Assembly (NCBI GenBank): GCA_013397845.1
Contig: VZTG01001077.1
Location: forward strand, 212,865 to 276,864
Direction: 5' to 3'
Origin: Melanocharis versteri
Lineage: Eukaryota; Chordata; Aves; Passeriformes; Melanocharitidae
DNA: 64,000 nt
Shown here: piece by piece, positions 49,501 to 63,619 of the stretch
Layout: each line of letters begins with the position of its first letter
Numbering within the stretch: the first letter of the stretch is position 1
Position numbers and translations under genes: made by a program
Notes under the pieces: generated by a model
The model's input: only the letters and a program-made list of their open reading frames with translations
Databases searched by the model: none
What the model was told of the DNA's origin: nothing

Positions 49501-52500
49501 GAGGGTTTGACTCTAGGAAGGCTGCTGACTCATACTTAGAACAGCTGGTTTCACAGTGAGCTACTTTGAGAAAAGTAATTTAAGCTTCTTCCTACAGCTT
49601 GTTGGGAAATACATATTTTTTCAAGAGCGCTTTTGCTATTTTGTTGTGTAACTTACTGTTGAATGAGTAAAGTAGCAATAATCCTACTTTATGCTTGCAT
49701 AGTGCCTGCTGTTTGAGGTTCTCAAAGGCTTACTAAAATGGGTATTTGTTTCCCTCTCTGTACAAGTACATCACCCTATGTCAAACCTGGAGAATCAGTG
49801 GGAGGCTCAGGTTAACACACAGAAATTGAAGCACCGTAATTGCATGGTAAAGGCATTCAGTAAAAAACGTTTAGTTAAGTCGATGTTTCTCCATGTATTC
49901 TACTTTATATTCCAATTTAGGTTTGTAAATATATTTTTTGTCCCTATGGAAATATTTCTATCAAGTGTCAAAGGTGGGGTTTAACTAAATTAATTACTCC
50001 AGCACAAATCCTTTGTACAAAGGAGATGTACCATTAAAAAGGTGCTTTAAGTAGACATTGCCTATTTTGTTTCTAGAAAGCATGAGAAGAGCAATTTAAT
50101 CACCTTTATAATGATGCAACACACTGGGAAAAGTGAAGTAGAGTGAATATGTCAGATTGTACTTGAAAAATTAACCAATCCAATGCTGACATATAGAAAA
50201 GACTACAGCAGGCTTTTTATCAATTTACTTTAACTCAATTTAAGCATCAGTCACACTTGGCATTGATTTGGCAAACTGTGACCATTTAACTGAATAGATT
50301 GTGAAGCTCATTTAATTACTTTGGTGCAGCCTGTGAAGGCAGATGATCCCCAAACACTGGAAGTCTAGCCTGAGCATTCTGGTCCCACACGTCTTGCTCT
50401 GACCTTCTGGGAACACATTTGTGCCAGAAGCCCTGGGAGACACAGCGGCTGCTCTGTGTCACTGAACGGCCCTCAGCGTTCTCTGCCCGTGCAGGCTCAT
50501 CTGCCTTCGGGGTCAGCTCTGACAAACAGCCGATCCCTTCCACAGCACCAACTCATCTGCTGCTGTTCGCCTTGGGAAGAGTAGATAAACCTTCTGCCAA
50601 GCTGAGGTAAAGTAAAGCATCTGGAAACGGCCAATCTCAGACCTATGAAAGATAGTTTTGCAGAGATTATCGCACTGACTCCCTTCAGATTGACATTTAA
50701 CAGACTGTCACCAAAGAGTCACCAAAACAACTTTTCTAAGCTCTTCTTCTTCCACAGGGAAAGAATCTACTCCTCAGCATATTCATGGGCATATACACAA
50801 ACACATGGTGCTCAGCCTGTCAGTATCAGGATACCACGGGTATCCTGAAATCCTGTGTTTGATTTTACCTAGAAAGCCATGGGAATATACTGCCTTGGCC
50901 TGTGAACTGCAACATTTTAAAGAGAACTTTTATCTCTGTCGTATAAAACACTAGGTCACGGCTTCATGCAGAGGGAACTTTTTAACTGGCTCCCCTTTTC
51001 GGTCCTTAATTGGTTTTGCTAGCTTTCTAGTCACGCTGAATTTGTATTAATGGATATCAATTTTAGAGTAAATTGATCAGATTATGAAAATATTTTACTC
51101 TGCTGCTTGCAGAAATTAAAATATGTACATAAGAGAGAAAGAAAAATACCCAGCTTTCAGTTTGTATTTTTCCTGCCTACTTTCCCTCTTTCCAGCAACT
51201 ATCTAGGTGAGACAGGTGAAGTAGCTGAAGATGATCTTTCTGGCCCCTTATATACTAGGGATTATACAGTTTGGGTCACATTTACGAAAATATTTACAAA
51301 TATCCTGCAAAGAAATAGTTTTATAGCATTAGCTGCTGAGGTCACAGTTAATGATACATAGTTTTAGACTGTACTGAGATCAGTGAGAACTGGAGACCTG
51401 CACTTGCATTTAATAAAGTGAAGATTGCATAAAGCACACCCTAACAGCTAGGTTCTTCAATGAATCATACTTTAATCTGGCACCACTTGCTTCTAATCTA
51501 TAAACTCTCTTTACTCTCTCTGTAGCAGTTTCAAAAAGAGCTGAGGTCAAATAATCTCATGGTCCTTCTGAAAGCCTAGCCACATGATGTGCCTCAAGAA
51601 CATCCTATTGCAAAGAACTCAACAGGTTGAGCATAACACATTGAAACAGCACTTTTCCCCCTTTTGGCTCCAAAATCAATGCCCTTGAAATCATCTCTGA
51701 GGAAAGAAGGCGGCACACATTCAACTGCTGCCTTCCTTTCTCAGGAAACAGATAAACAGAGACTGATTCTCACATGCAGAAACTTAACATTTGAAGGACA
51801 CAGTTCTTCGATGATTTAAAGTAGGTGTGTGGTATATAAAGTGTGACATGAGTTTACTGAAACAACTCGGTAAACCTTTGTTTTGCTGTGATCCATACAC
51901 ATCAGATCAATTCCAGTATCTGATAACTCAAAGCCAGCAAGCTGGTAATTATTTTTCATACCAGACCCAAACAACATGCACCCAATTGCTTCTGCTCCTA
52001 ATTCCCAAAATGAGGTCTTCTTTCAGCATTAAGCCATATTACCCTCCTCTTTGGTCAGCTCCAGTAGCTCAGAATTTATTTTAAAATCTTTGGGTTTTGC
52101 TGGAATTTTCTGTAATGAGTCTCAGTCTCAGAAATTATCCTGGAAAGTTTGAATAAAATTGGTTTAAGAACCCTAGTAACTTTTTTTCTTGTTGTTAATT
52201 TCTAGTTTGATGAATCTCAAGGAGTAAAAGAATCCTCAACTTCCCCTAAGTATATATTGGTGTTTCTGAATTCCAAGTTCTAGAAATTCAGCCTATCTCC
52301 CTTTCCCTGTAAAATGCCATTCTCAATTCAATGTCGGCCCAATTTCAGGTTTTTTTGCACTCATGGGAAGAGACAATCATCAATTCTACATTCTGAATGC
52401 CATTATACAGAGAGGGTTTTGAGCCAAAGAAGAAAGAAAGTTATATGGCCCTGCAGTGTTTGCAGTGCTGTGAGTATGACCTTGCATTACCAGTCCTGTT

Positions 52501-55500
52501 TCCTTCTGCCTTACCTCATTCACCATCATTCCTACAGCTATCACCAGCTTGCTTGAGTTTCTTCACTATTTTTAAAGGAAATTCTAGATGACCAGTACAG
52601 TGTGCAAAGGCTCAAAGCTTTCAGAAAAGACTTTCAAGGGCTTTCAAAATATTAATTCAGATGCATTGCAATGCTATTGGCTTCCATCTAAGTCCATCTA
52701 GGTTTCCATCTATGATGGACAAGCAGTCACATAGTCCCAGCTTACAAGAAGGAATTTAGGATATTTAATTTGACATTCAGGAGTTTTAAATTGCTTTGTG
52801 CAAGTTCCACTGTCCAGAGGCTGCACATATTTCCAGTATTTTCTTTTCTACAAGAGGCAGAGTTAATGGTACAAGAGCAATCTCAGAGTAAACCCCATAT
52901 TCTGACTGTTTAGTATCAAGGCTTCATGTTCACTTAACATGTTGTTAATGCAGATTTACCATAGGAAAAATATTCATAATAATATTTGAACTCTAATTGC
53001 TGTTAATTGTTTCTCTCCCTTGCTATTTCCCAGGAAATATATCACAAAACCAAGAAGATGTGATATGTTATAGCTTACTTGTGGTGGTTGAAAATTAAAA
53101 AAAAAGCCAAGCAAAAAACAAACCAACAGAGTCCCTGGTGTAGCAAAAATCTTTCAGACAGAATGTGCCCAGTTTCTTCCTACATTTTCTATTCTAAAGA
53201 AAGACCTTCATGTCTGTCAGAATGATGCTGAAGGTCAGATATGATATCAGGCATCCCAGAGATAATGCACAGCAATTTATTTTCCTTCTGAAGGACTAAT
53301 TATTGGCATATTCAGGGTGGGCTAATAAACAGGGAGCTTGAGGTTTTGTGACTGATTATTTACTCGAGTATTATCTCAGATCTTTCCTGAGCGGGTGAGT
53401 TAAATGGGGACACTCTCTTGTTCTCTCCTTGAACAGGAGTTCATGATTTTCTATAATTAAGACTGCAATTATGTTTTCATTTGAAATTAGATCCTGACAT
53501 TTTGTTAACATTGATAGAAAGGTCTTGCCTGTGTTTAAACATGCATGACATCTATATGGGAATAAGGGAAGATGGAAGAGAAGGATAACTTGTTGCTAAG
53601 ATTCGATGTGGATTAGAATATCCAACTTTGACATTATGCAGTCTTTCGCAGCTAAGGACTTTGACCTTTTGGTTAAATCTTATGTCAGTCTTTAGTAGGA
53701 CCTCAGCATTGGGTTTGTTATGCATGTTTGACAGCAAAAGTAAACACATGCCTAGCATTGCAATTTGCTAGATGTGTATGTGCAAATTCCACTCCTGCAA
53801 TGACTGAATGCTAGATAGACTTCCTGGAGGTCACTTTGTTGTAGTGGGACAAGAGCTCTGAAATGAGGACAAGGGACACCACTGAAGAGAGGATACATGG
53901 CAAACAGCTAGACGAAGGATGGGACAATTGGGAGAGGATCTAGGAGGGGGAATCAAAACTGTTAAGAATGCTGGAAAAAAAGGGTGATGGAAAGTGTACA
54001 TTATCCACACGGAACAGGTATAAAAATCTTTGGCCAGTTTGTATGCTCACACATAAGGTAACTTGTATTCCAGTTTATAACCTCAAAAATCCCACAGACT
54101 CCAGAATCAGCTGATCAGCTCAATGTTTGTTTCCCAAATTCTAGAAACTTCCTTCCCCAACAAGAGTTTTCATCTAAGGATGCTGCCAATAATTGTGTTA
54201 GTCCAGATTTAGAAACAGAGAGCACTGAGTTTTACTTCTGATTATTTCATTTACTCCTTGATGAGCCTTCAGATGCTCGTGTAACTTTGCCCTGCCTGAC
54301 ACCCTGACAGGAAAGCAAAAATCATGAAATAGATACACCTTTGTATATGACAAGGAAAATATAAATGTACGTTATTGTCATTGTACGGGGTGGTTTTCTT
54401 CTACAATTAAATTAATATATCAACTAGACTTCATAAGATTTGAATTCTTCTTTCATCTATCTGAGTAACTTTTAAAGTTTTTAATGTGTAGAGGAATAGG
54501 GAAGAATAAAAGAAAACCTAAGAGAATAAAGAAGAATGAAAAGTATAGATGGACAAGGTTGTCTTTTTTCTCCTCTCTGCACGGCTATAACATTTTTTTA
54601 ATTAGTGCAGATTTTTGAAAACAGCCTAGAGATCTTACAGCACTTGCTTTCTTTAAAAATAATGTGGAGGTGGCTCTTTCTGAACTGACTGGGGTTAAGA
54701 AACAGGGGTTTCAGTGCCCTGGGTTCTGCCTGTGGCTCTGCACTTCTGTTTTCTCCCAATGCTTTTATCTGCTTCAAGCAGTTGGTTTTCTAGGCAAGAG
54801 CACTCAGTTGCACAGGGCCCATCAGAGCGTGGATGCTTCTCAGCTGGGGATTTTTCATGTCGCTACAATAAAATAGAGATGAGTCATAACTCTGAGATGT
54901 GTGCATAAACTCCCTTGGCTGCCACACCATTACGTAGTAGCTGGGTAGAAAATGGAATAACACATCCCTTTACTCATATCAAATAACAATATTATGGAAA
55001 ACTTCCTCTAGGAACAGATGAGAGGCCTTCTTCAAATGAGTGAACTCCCCCTGCTAGGCCAAAACAGGCCAGGTGGCTGTATCATTATGCTGACAGACTG
55101 AATGTATTAGAAGTTCTCTCTTGACCCGCATGCTCTCAATAAAAGGTTTTATTTCATTCCTCTGCACACACAGGCTTCTGTTGCAGTCTCCCTTGAGAGA
55201 GTTCTGCTTACCTTCTGGAGTCTGGAAAACACTCCCCTGCTCTTTGCACACTGATCTGCTCTGGTGGACCTGTGGTCCTCATCAAGCTGCTCTGCCCTGT
55301 AATTCTTCCCTGAATGCCTGCTTTCAAATCAAGCCAAAAAGGGAAACGAATACTTATTCCATCAGAGGTTCTGACATGTTGCATTAACCAAGCAAGGCAT
55401 GTGCAGAATATGGATGTTTTGGGAAGAAAGAGATGCTAGTATCAGGGTAACCTTGCTTTCCACTCAGGACCTGTGTATAAACAGAGACAAGACTAAAAAA

Positions 55501-58500
55501 AGGCAGCAGTTTGCCATTTTATGCCCAAGCAGGATAAAATGCATCTTTTTCACTTGCTTAGGCACTACCATTGCAAGAGGGAACCTTATGAACTCCTTAC
55601 TGCCTTTCAGACAAGGATTTCAAAGCACTCAGCAAATACAGATTTGCTGTCACCATGTCACATCAATTCACTCTTTACAAGAAGGAAAGGCATTGCTAGT
55701 CTGGTAATAATATCTTCACCATGGTACGGTGTCTTTTCCTCCAGTGGTGCATCTACTATTTGCGTTTCCAAGCAGTTAAGCTGCATGCAGGGAGAGGACC
55801 AGAGTGACCTGAGAGTTAGTCCAGAGTATTGTCTGTAGCAACAGGTGAAGATATTTCGAATCTTTTCTTCCACTTTTCAAAGTGACAGTAGCACATCTCA
55901 GTCTTTTCATGCTCAAGAAACAAAGGGAAAGTCCATACTGGATCTGAGGACACTTGGCAATGATTCACAGGTGGAAATTTCCTTTTGTTCCTATTCAATG
56001 ATAGATTTTTATTCCATATTGTGAGACTGTATAAAGTAAGCAATTTTACTTCACAGAGCAACACTACTATTTGTGTAACTATACAACCCATAGTCCTCAA
56101 GCAACGACATGTGCTTCTGTGTTATCTTGCTTGTTGCTGTAAGACAGTTAGCTTTGTGTTTGGAAAAAAAGATTATAGCACAACTTAGCCAGCCTTTTAT
56201 GAAAAGCCACAGTGGTCAACTAAAGGCAAGAGTGAGCAGGAAAAGGGGCACTGGTTGTCTCCCTCTGACTGTGCTAGTGCCAACCCTGCACATCCCAGGC
56301 ATGATTTCAAGGAAGACCAAAAGACCAGCAGTCACCAACCTCATGCCTTTGGACTTGCTGTACTTATTAATTCAGGACAAGGACAATACAGATCTGAACA
56401 CTGTCACTTCAGATCCTCAACAGAAAGGATATACGTGACATGCTGTGAGCATGACAGCTGCATGTCACAACTCAGGTAAATAAGCCTTCAAAAAACTCAG
56501 GTAATAAGCCTTCAACATAACCACGCAGCACAGCTAACTCTCCTCGTAGGTTGTCCTGACTATCAGCAGAATTTTACGCATAATGTGAAGCAGAAACATC
56601 TGTTTTGTACCACACAAGCAATCTTGCACTCATTCCAGACTGAGTCCAGCAAAACACTTCCCTTTGTACGTTGCTTTAAAAATATTTGTGACCTAGTGAA
56701 GCGAACTACTTGTACTGAAGTTTGAGGCAGCAGGAGAGCGTTTTGCTTTCTTATTCCCCGCACAGAACACCCACCAAAGTCATTAGGTTGTACGAGTGAA
56801 GGGCTAATTGCAGTGCTTCAGTTTATAGCAATCCCCTGTGAGATGCAGTGCGTGCCTTTAAAAGTGTTGCTCCTTGCACTGAAGTATTTACCACAGTACT
56901 CATACATCAAATGGGAAATAATGCAACTATGGAGGCAATAATGCAACTAGCGTGGGTGGTAAGCAGCCAGTTCTTCTTACACCTACAGCAGATTTTGTTC
57001 CAGAAGATCGTATTAATGCTATTATGGGAATTATGAAATTGTTATAATGGGAACTGCTAGACAATATTGTGTACTTGAAAACTTAAAATAGCAATAACTG
57101 CCCTAAATTTTCACTAGGTCTGCTTTTCCTCTCCAATTCAGCCTGCTGGCTCTCTGCGGGCTCTCTAGTTTAATGACTGTTCATCCCTTCATGTTAACGG
57201 AAAAATACTAACTACTGGATATGGGAGAGTATGTGTGTACCAGCAAGATGATTAGTCTGAATAAATGCAACAGCAGAGTTGCATGAGAAATGCCACAGTT
57301 AGTGGTAAGCACAAACTACAGCTTTGGGTGTAAAATACTGTAATTACAAGGGATGGAGAAAGCTCCACTGTTTTTATCCCCACAGAAATCGATAGTGGTG
57401 CAGACTTGAGCTCTTTGCTGGAGCAGGGGCATTCTGATGAAAGAGCATATTGATTTATCCAGCTGATGCTACTGAAGTGAGTAATAGACTGGAAGAGAAA
57501 GGGCTTGGAAATTAGGCTCATTCAATTCAGCATTTTCCAGGATATCTTTTACACGCAGCAATATAGAGATATATATTTACAAGTGAGTTTTTGTCAAAGC
57601 AACAGGCTCGTGACTCCTGGCAAGAGGGTCTGCCTACTAATTCTTCAACCTCAACTGCACGCATGGTGTCAGCCTTCAAGCTCTCACTAAAGACTGACAG
57701 TAAGGTGGCAGTGCCAGGGCACCTAGGAACAGGATTTGACTGTGGTGCAGGTAAGCAGCTGGCCAACAGATCTCCCAGAGGGCTGTGGCCGCAGAGTAAA
57801 GGTGGCTGAAGGTTCCTCCACGCCATATGGCCCATGCCAGACCCAGTGGCATGAAGCCACTGGAAAAGCCTGTTGTGAATCTACAGGTGCCCAGGCTAGG
57901 AGAATTGTCAGTTCCAGGCCAGACCCCCAAAGCCTCAAATAATGTGGAAAGCGGCAGGTTGTTCTAGGAATGAAAGGAGTGCTGTGTGTCTTCCTGGCTC
58001 AGCAGGCAGATTTTCTATGAATCTAAATCCACATGGGAAAAAACGTAAGTGTTCAGATTGATTTTGCATAAACTGAGAAAGAGAAATAAAGAAAAAGAGA
58101 GGAAAGGAGAGAGAGAAAGAGCAGCAGGCACACTGCCACGAAGTACAGCAAATCAATCTTCTCAGCAGTGATGGATCAGGGAGCAGGACTGGAAGTTTTA
58201 CAGGTATGTGAAACCCCGCGAGTATAAAGACACCATTAAAACACTGCCATTAAATTCCAACACTGAAGGATTATCACGGCCCCTGGAGCTAAGCAGGTCA
58301 TTATGTGACGGCATATTTTTCATTACCATTTTTTATATACATATATATGAAGCAGAATAGGATTGACGACAGTTTTGCCCTCTCTCCTGCTGAAGACCTC
58401 TGCTTTATACTCAGCATCCACTTCCACAAATAAAATGCAATATACCATCAACAGATAAATGAGATCCCTACAGGGCTTTTATTCTGCTGTACTATTATAT

Positions 58501-60028
58501 CTACTTTTCCACAAGATTTCTGCTTAAATGGCTCTCTTTATGCACATACACAAAGATGACATACACCTGTCTAAATATAATCTGATAGTGAAGAGCTCTT
58601 CTGTGTGGGAAAATGCATCTTTTCCTCCTAATTTGCCATAATGCCTTATTAACACTGCTGGAACTAGGGGTGCATTAGCTTCCCTACAATAAAAGTCACC
58701 AAGGTGTTATATAGTTAAGACATGGCTGGATTTTTTTCTCCTATCTTTAGAAATGAAAAAGAGAGGAGTGCTGAATTTTACCTTTCCAATTTCACCATAA
58801 AAACAAGTGTTTTGGGGGATTACAGCTTTATAGACTGCTGACATTGACTAATAGCTTTTAACATGATGGAAATGCTTGTATGAGCCACACTGAGGAAGGT
58901 ATTTGTGAATCTGGGAAACCTCAAAGTAAATGGTCATGCTATGCCATAGGGTAGCTCAGAGACCACTACCAACTATACATCCTATATAGCACTTACAGCT
59001 ATCCTGTATAGCACTTATTCAAAGAAAGACCAAATGATTAGCTGGTAGTGTCATTTTCTGTGATCATGAATATTTCAGTCAAAAGTGTCTCAGAGAATAA
59101 AAATTCTTTACTCCTTTTTTTATGATAGCACTCAAAGCATTTTATGATCTGGACACACAGGTACTGGATGGGTACAGGCACAACTCTTTGGACAACAGAG
59201 AGCTGAGGCTTGACAGAGAAGTACTGCAGAGAGATGGGATGAAGGAAAAGGAAAGAGGTGTATCAAAGGATTTTGGCTCAGGTTATTGTACTAACAAAAT
59301 GTGAAAGGGAGTTTTGATGCACCAGCAGACCAGAAAAGACCTCATTTTTGAGAAGGGACAGAGTGTAGAGCCCACTAATTGTTCATCAGTGTACGTCAGA
59401 ATCACACTTAAAACCTGTTTTTCTTTACTTCTCTATTAGTCAGAAAGGCAGGACCACAGCATGAGTAGGCACAGGTGGAATAGGCTTCAGTGCTAAAGCT
59501 GATCTTCGTGAGGCTGCAGCATGCTGATGACCAGACAGGAAGTTTAAATCAGCACTGCAGAGATGCAGTGTACCTCTTCCTACCACAGGGCACCCGAAAT
59601 TCAAAAAGGAGCATAACTGTTATAAATAGAAACACATGCACTCACCCTACCTGACAGTAAGAAGACAGAAGCCTATCTGCTTGGCCAAATTTACTCTTTT
59701 GAAAATACTGGCTTTGCCCTAAATGCTCTATTTTTCCATTTGGAGTGCTGTAAGAGCCACTGCCAGGCTTCTCTGGACAGATGCTGAGCTGGTATAGAGA
59801 GGAGGGCTGTTTGGTGGGGAGGGCAGCAGGAGAAGGCTCTGTTATGACTCTTATTAATTCTTCACTGGTTCATATTCCAGGCAAGAAGAGTGGGGTGTCC
59901 AGACTGGTTGAGAACTGGATTAACTCATTTCTCCTACAAATGGTTCTGTGATTTTCGGTCATTGATGCTGATCTGCAGCTATTTCAGGGTTTGCCACATA
60001 CGTCCCAGATCCCGGAGAGAGCACTTAC
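46595..60028 (-). other. UNC5C: UNC5C intron (13.4 kb)
   Basis: The largest intron in the window, between the second TSP1 exon and the microexon. AT-rich for most of its length. No exon, LINE or RNA gene recognised. Minor local repeats lie at 56473-56515 (ACTCAGGTAA...TAAGCCTTCAA twice) and 56928-56953 (AATAATGCAACTA twice). Stretches such as 46880-47180 and 53270-53470 are rich in homeodomain-like TAAT/ATTA motifs; conservation would have to be tested. Confidence 0.8.
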
Positions 60029-60193
60029 CCTGCATGCAGAGCCCATCCGTGCAGTTCTTGGACTGCAGCACCAGCCCCTCGCAGTCCTTGCCCCCATTCT
60101 TGGGTGCTGGGGCCGTGCACTCTCTCCGGCGCCAGTGGGTGCACTCCGTGCCACAGGTGGACCACTTGCTCCAGGATGTCCACTTGCCATCCA
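60029..60193 (-). CDS. UNC5C: UNC5C exon: second thrombospondin type 1 repeat
   Basis: A 165-bp exon (about human 315-369). TG completes a split Val, then DGKWTSWSKWSTCGTECTHW, RRRECTAPAPKNGGKDCEGL, SKNCTDGLCMQ. It shows the WxxWxxW tryptophan ladder (C-mannosylation type), six Cys of a TSP1 fold and an NCT glycosylation sequon. The last base G begins the split codon shared with either the microexon or the transmembrane exon. - strand acceptor TTGTCTCAG, donor G|GTAAGT. Confidence 0.98.
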
Positions 60194-61402
60194 CTGAGAC
60201 AAGGAAAGGACACACCTTGTTAGGGGTACACACAAGTGAGACCAAGACAGAGCGATGCACATGTCAGCACAAGCCGGTCTGCAACTCCCAGCCATTCCTG
60301 GCAAGGCAGAAGGATCATCAGCCTGCTCTTCTACTTCTGGCCTGTAAATGTACATTCACCCCCACATCTCCTTTCTCTCTGCCCTGGCCCCATTTCTGGT
60401 CTTTCCTTCCCTTTGTATAAACTTCTAACCAGTTTATCTGTGCTCAAAGCATACAAGCAACAAGTCAGGAATCTGTGATTTAATTTTTTTGGGCAGGGTG
60501 GGGGGGTGGTGGCATTTTTTAACACAGAGGTCAGACTTGTCCAGAAATTCTTCTTTAATAGGAAGATATTTAATGTTACATATTCTCTATTAAAAGACAT
60601 ATCTAGAGGGACCAATGTATTTCACATGAGCCGAACCAGGAATGTGTTTAGCGCCTTTCAAAATCCTGCAAATGATTTTTTAAAGCACTAAACTGAACAG
60701 CTGAAGAACAAAATATAAAATTGTTCCAGTGACAGAGCTGGATTACCAAACTTCACAAGCTGAAGATGGTCTTACTGCCATTGATTTGAGTGGGTCAGTA
60801 GTAGGAGAGCGCTGGACAGTGGGACAGATGGCAGAATTTTATCAGAGAAGTCACCAATTACATTGCATGTCCCGAAAGAATTTTGTATTTTTCAGAAGTT
60901 TATATTTAAATAACTTCTAAAAGTATGGATACACATCTCTTTCCAATAAAAATGCCTTTGTATTTGACGATTGTATATGTCAGGTAAACATCTGCCTCAA
61001 ATTCAATACCCACATCCCAGATGCTTTAGTTGCTGAGACAGCTGGACTGAACAGACATTGCAAATATATTTACATCACACTTGCTTTCTATATTCAAATC
61101 CCAATTCTTTTCCAGAGCTTTCAACCTTTATCTCCTATATTTTGAAGCTCTGAATGTTCCCCAAATCCCCTAAATTATAAGAGCTGAGACTACAGTGCGA
61201 GCAGCATGCTAAAGAAGGGCTGAGACCCATGCTGCTTGATAAGATGTGCTCACTATTTTATCTACTTATGCAATACAATTGCATATTAATTCCCTGAAAT
61301 GTTGGATAATGAGAGGGAGGCTTTTGCAACTAACAGTGTTCTCCTGAAACGACTGATGGCAGACAGAGTATTTATGAGTGCTGTGTGCTGCTCATACTGA
61401 AC
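60194..61402 (-). other. UNC5C: UNC5C intron
   Basis: A 1.2-kb GT-AG intron between the two TSP1 exons. Nothing recognised in it. Confidence 0.87.
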
Positions 61403-61570
61403 CTGGACACAGAGTGGTGCAGGCTATTTTCTGGACGCTCTGGCCCTCGCAGAAGGCGCCGCCGTTGAGCGGGGCAGGGTTGGTGCAGGTCCTCGTGCGC
61501 TTCTGGAAGCCTCTCCCACAGCGGCTGTTACACACGGACCACTCAGTCCAGGTGGACCAGCCTCCGTTCA
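61403..61570 (-). CDS. UNC5C: UNC5C exon: first thrombospondin type 1 repeat
   Basis: A 168-bp exon (about human 259-314). TG completes a split Val, then NGGWSTWTEWSVCNSRCGRG, FQKRTRTCTNPAPLNGGAFC, EGQSVQKIACTTLCP. It has the WSTWTEW ladder and the six TSP1 cysteines. Phe stands where mammals have Tyr before QKRTRTC. - strand acceptor GCTTCGCAG. The donor G|GTTCAG is weak outside the GT, but the phase fits the next TSP1 exon exactly. Confidence 0.98.
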
Positions 61571-63619
61571 CTGCGAAGCGAGAGAGAAAGAGCATGGTCA
61601 CACAAGCAGCCCAGCGTGGGCAGCCCCATGGCACTCCTGGCTCTGTGTCATCCGGCCTCCAACAGTGGCCACGGGAGATGGCACAAGAAACAACTCTGAA
61701 CAGGCACAAACCCACGCATCCAACACACCAAGTGTATGCCAGAAGCCATTGTACAAGTTAAAGAAATGCTGACGCTGAATGAAAAACTCCACTTGATGAC
61801 TATTAGGGTTGGCAGGTGACCTGCCTTATCCTAAAAACCAACCTGACCCAGCATTATATGCCTGGTGGAGTGTGTATGACCAAAATCCCTGCAGGTTCAG
61901 AGAGCTCGGCCAGCCAGAAGCCTGTGCTCTGAAAGCTGCACTGTTTTCCAAAGGGAGATAACCTGCACTCCCACTCGTGCTCAGATGCACCCATTACCTA
62001 TGCATGCTGAAAGACCCTCATGCTTTCTAGGTATTGAGAATTTTCTTTTCCTTTATTTCAAGAATGTGACTTCAGGATGTCAGGACAACTTCACTCACCC
62101 CTCTGTGGACATAGCTGGTGCATATAGGAATGTCCCAGCACTTCCCTAACAGATACTTAAGCTGCTCAGAACGAGCTAACACTAAATGCATTTCTTTCTG
62201 TTTGACTTTGGGAAGATATTTGTGCTGACTCTCCTTTACATCCACCACAGTTTCTGGGATAGATGGGGGGATGAAGAAGGAGTTATGCTCACAATAATGT
62301 CATTGTCAGGTATGGGTAATAACACACTAACTGCTTGGATTCCCTAAACTCAAATGTTTGTGATATGATACAACTCTTAAGCATCTCTGGCAGCAAAAAC
62401 CATAAAAACGCCTGCTCCCTACACATGTCTCTTGAATACACTTTTAAAAAACATTCTGTATGTGTAAGAGGAAGGGTTGTAGTACGCCTAAATCTTTATG
62501 TTTCTGCATTCATCTCAGTTACAAAACATGGTGCTCTTGCATGGTCCATCCCTCGATATCAAAAGCACTGCTAATCAACTCAATTCAGTCAGTTTTCTAT
62601 AAAAACTGAAGTAAAAAGCCCTCATTGTAACTTCAGAGAAGCAACTGCTTACAATTAAATCTAACTGCTACCCTGAATATGAAATGAATATTAGGGATAA
62701 TCATAGGGATTTTTTCCTACTTGTCTATCCTATAATTAAGCTGATTGTAAGAAACACCAGTTCAGTCAGCTGGCACATAATCAGAGCAGGTTTTGTTCTG
62801 GTGGATACCCCCACCTGGAATGCATTTGGGGCAGTAACTCCGCAGGGGCAAAGGCTCGGACTGGTGGGGCAGAGCTGCAGCACAACACAGGCTGGAAGAG
62901 ACCCTAGGAGGGCCTCTCATCCTTTCCCAGCCAAAGCATGGCCAGACTCAGTCATATCAGGACTGTGGGTGCTGACACAGAATAATGCTATCCTACGCTT
63001 TATATTCCCCTGATGTTTAGTTTTAAGCTAGGCTGTGTGCCTACGAAGTGCAGTCCCAGAACACTTTGCTAATTTGCTCTTGATGAGGGTATGTTTTGGA
63101 AGTAGGCACCAAAAATAAGCTTATTTCAAGAGATACAAGAAGATGGTGGATTCTGATGAGCTCTGACACTCCTAACAGTCTCTGGAAGCACAAACTCCCT
63201 ATCAGTTTCCCTTATTTCAGAAAAGTGTCACTAAGAATGTGAACTATGTTGGTAGTAAGCCATGCCTTGGACAGTCCTGCTGGAGGATGTGCCCTCGTGG
63301 CTCCCTGCTGTATCCAGCCAGAGTGTGTTACAGCAAGGGGAACAGCCACCTCCTCTCCATTGAAGCTGTTTGTGTAGGGGGCTGTTCCTCCTTTAACACC
63401 ACTGCCTGTCACCAATAAGCCAAGCCATCAGACTTCTGAGGGATTTCAGCAGTGTCCCCTGACTGCAGTCCCTGCGTGTGGCTGCAAGTCACCAGGCAAC
63501 ACAGGCTGGACACTGACTGCAGCCAGAGCTGCACACGGGCATTGTGCATCCCCCTCCTGCCTCACCTCCTGCTCTGAGTGTGTGTCCAGCCACATGCAAC
63601 AGTACAAGGCATCACCTAC
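61571..63619 (-). other. UNC5C: UNC5C intron
   Basis: A 2.05-kb GT-AG intron. The part at about 62870-62960 vaguely resembles a decayed repeat (GGCTGGAAGAGACCCTAGG, CR1-like), but too weakly to call. Otherwise nothing recognised. Confidence 0.8.

Noticed and set aside
57690..57940. GC-richer segment with several overlapping short open frames in the large UNC5C intron
   Set aside because: No protein similarity recognised and no consistent splice signals; treated as intron.
59890..60420. 176-codon + strand open frame across the second TSP1 exon
   Set aside because: It is the antisense shadow of the real - strand UNC5C exon at 60029-60193.
61378..61761. 127-codon + strand open frame across the first TSP1 exon
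   Set aside because: Antisense shadow of the UNC5C exon at 61403-61570; the cysteine-rich TSP1 product is on the other strand.
62870..62960. Possible third CR1 fragment
   Set aside because: Only a short phrase (GGCTGGAAGAGACC) resembles CR1; the 8-bp tail and the rest of the 3' segment are not seen.
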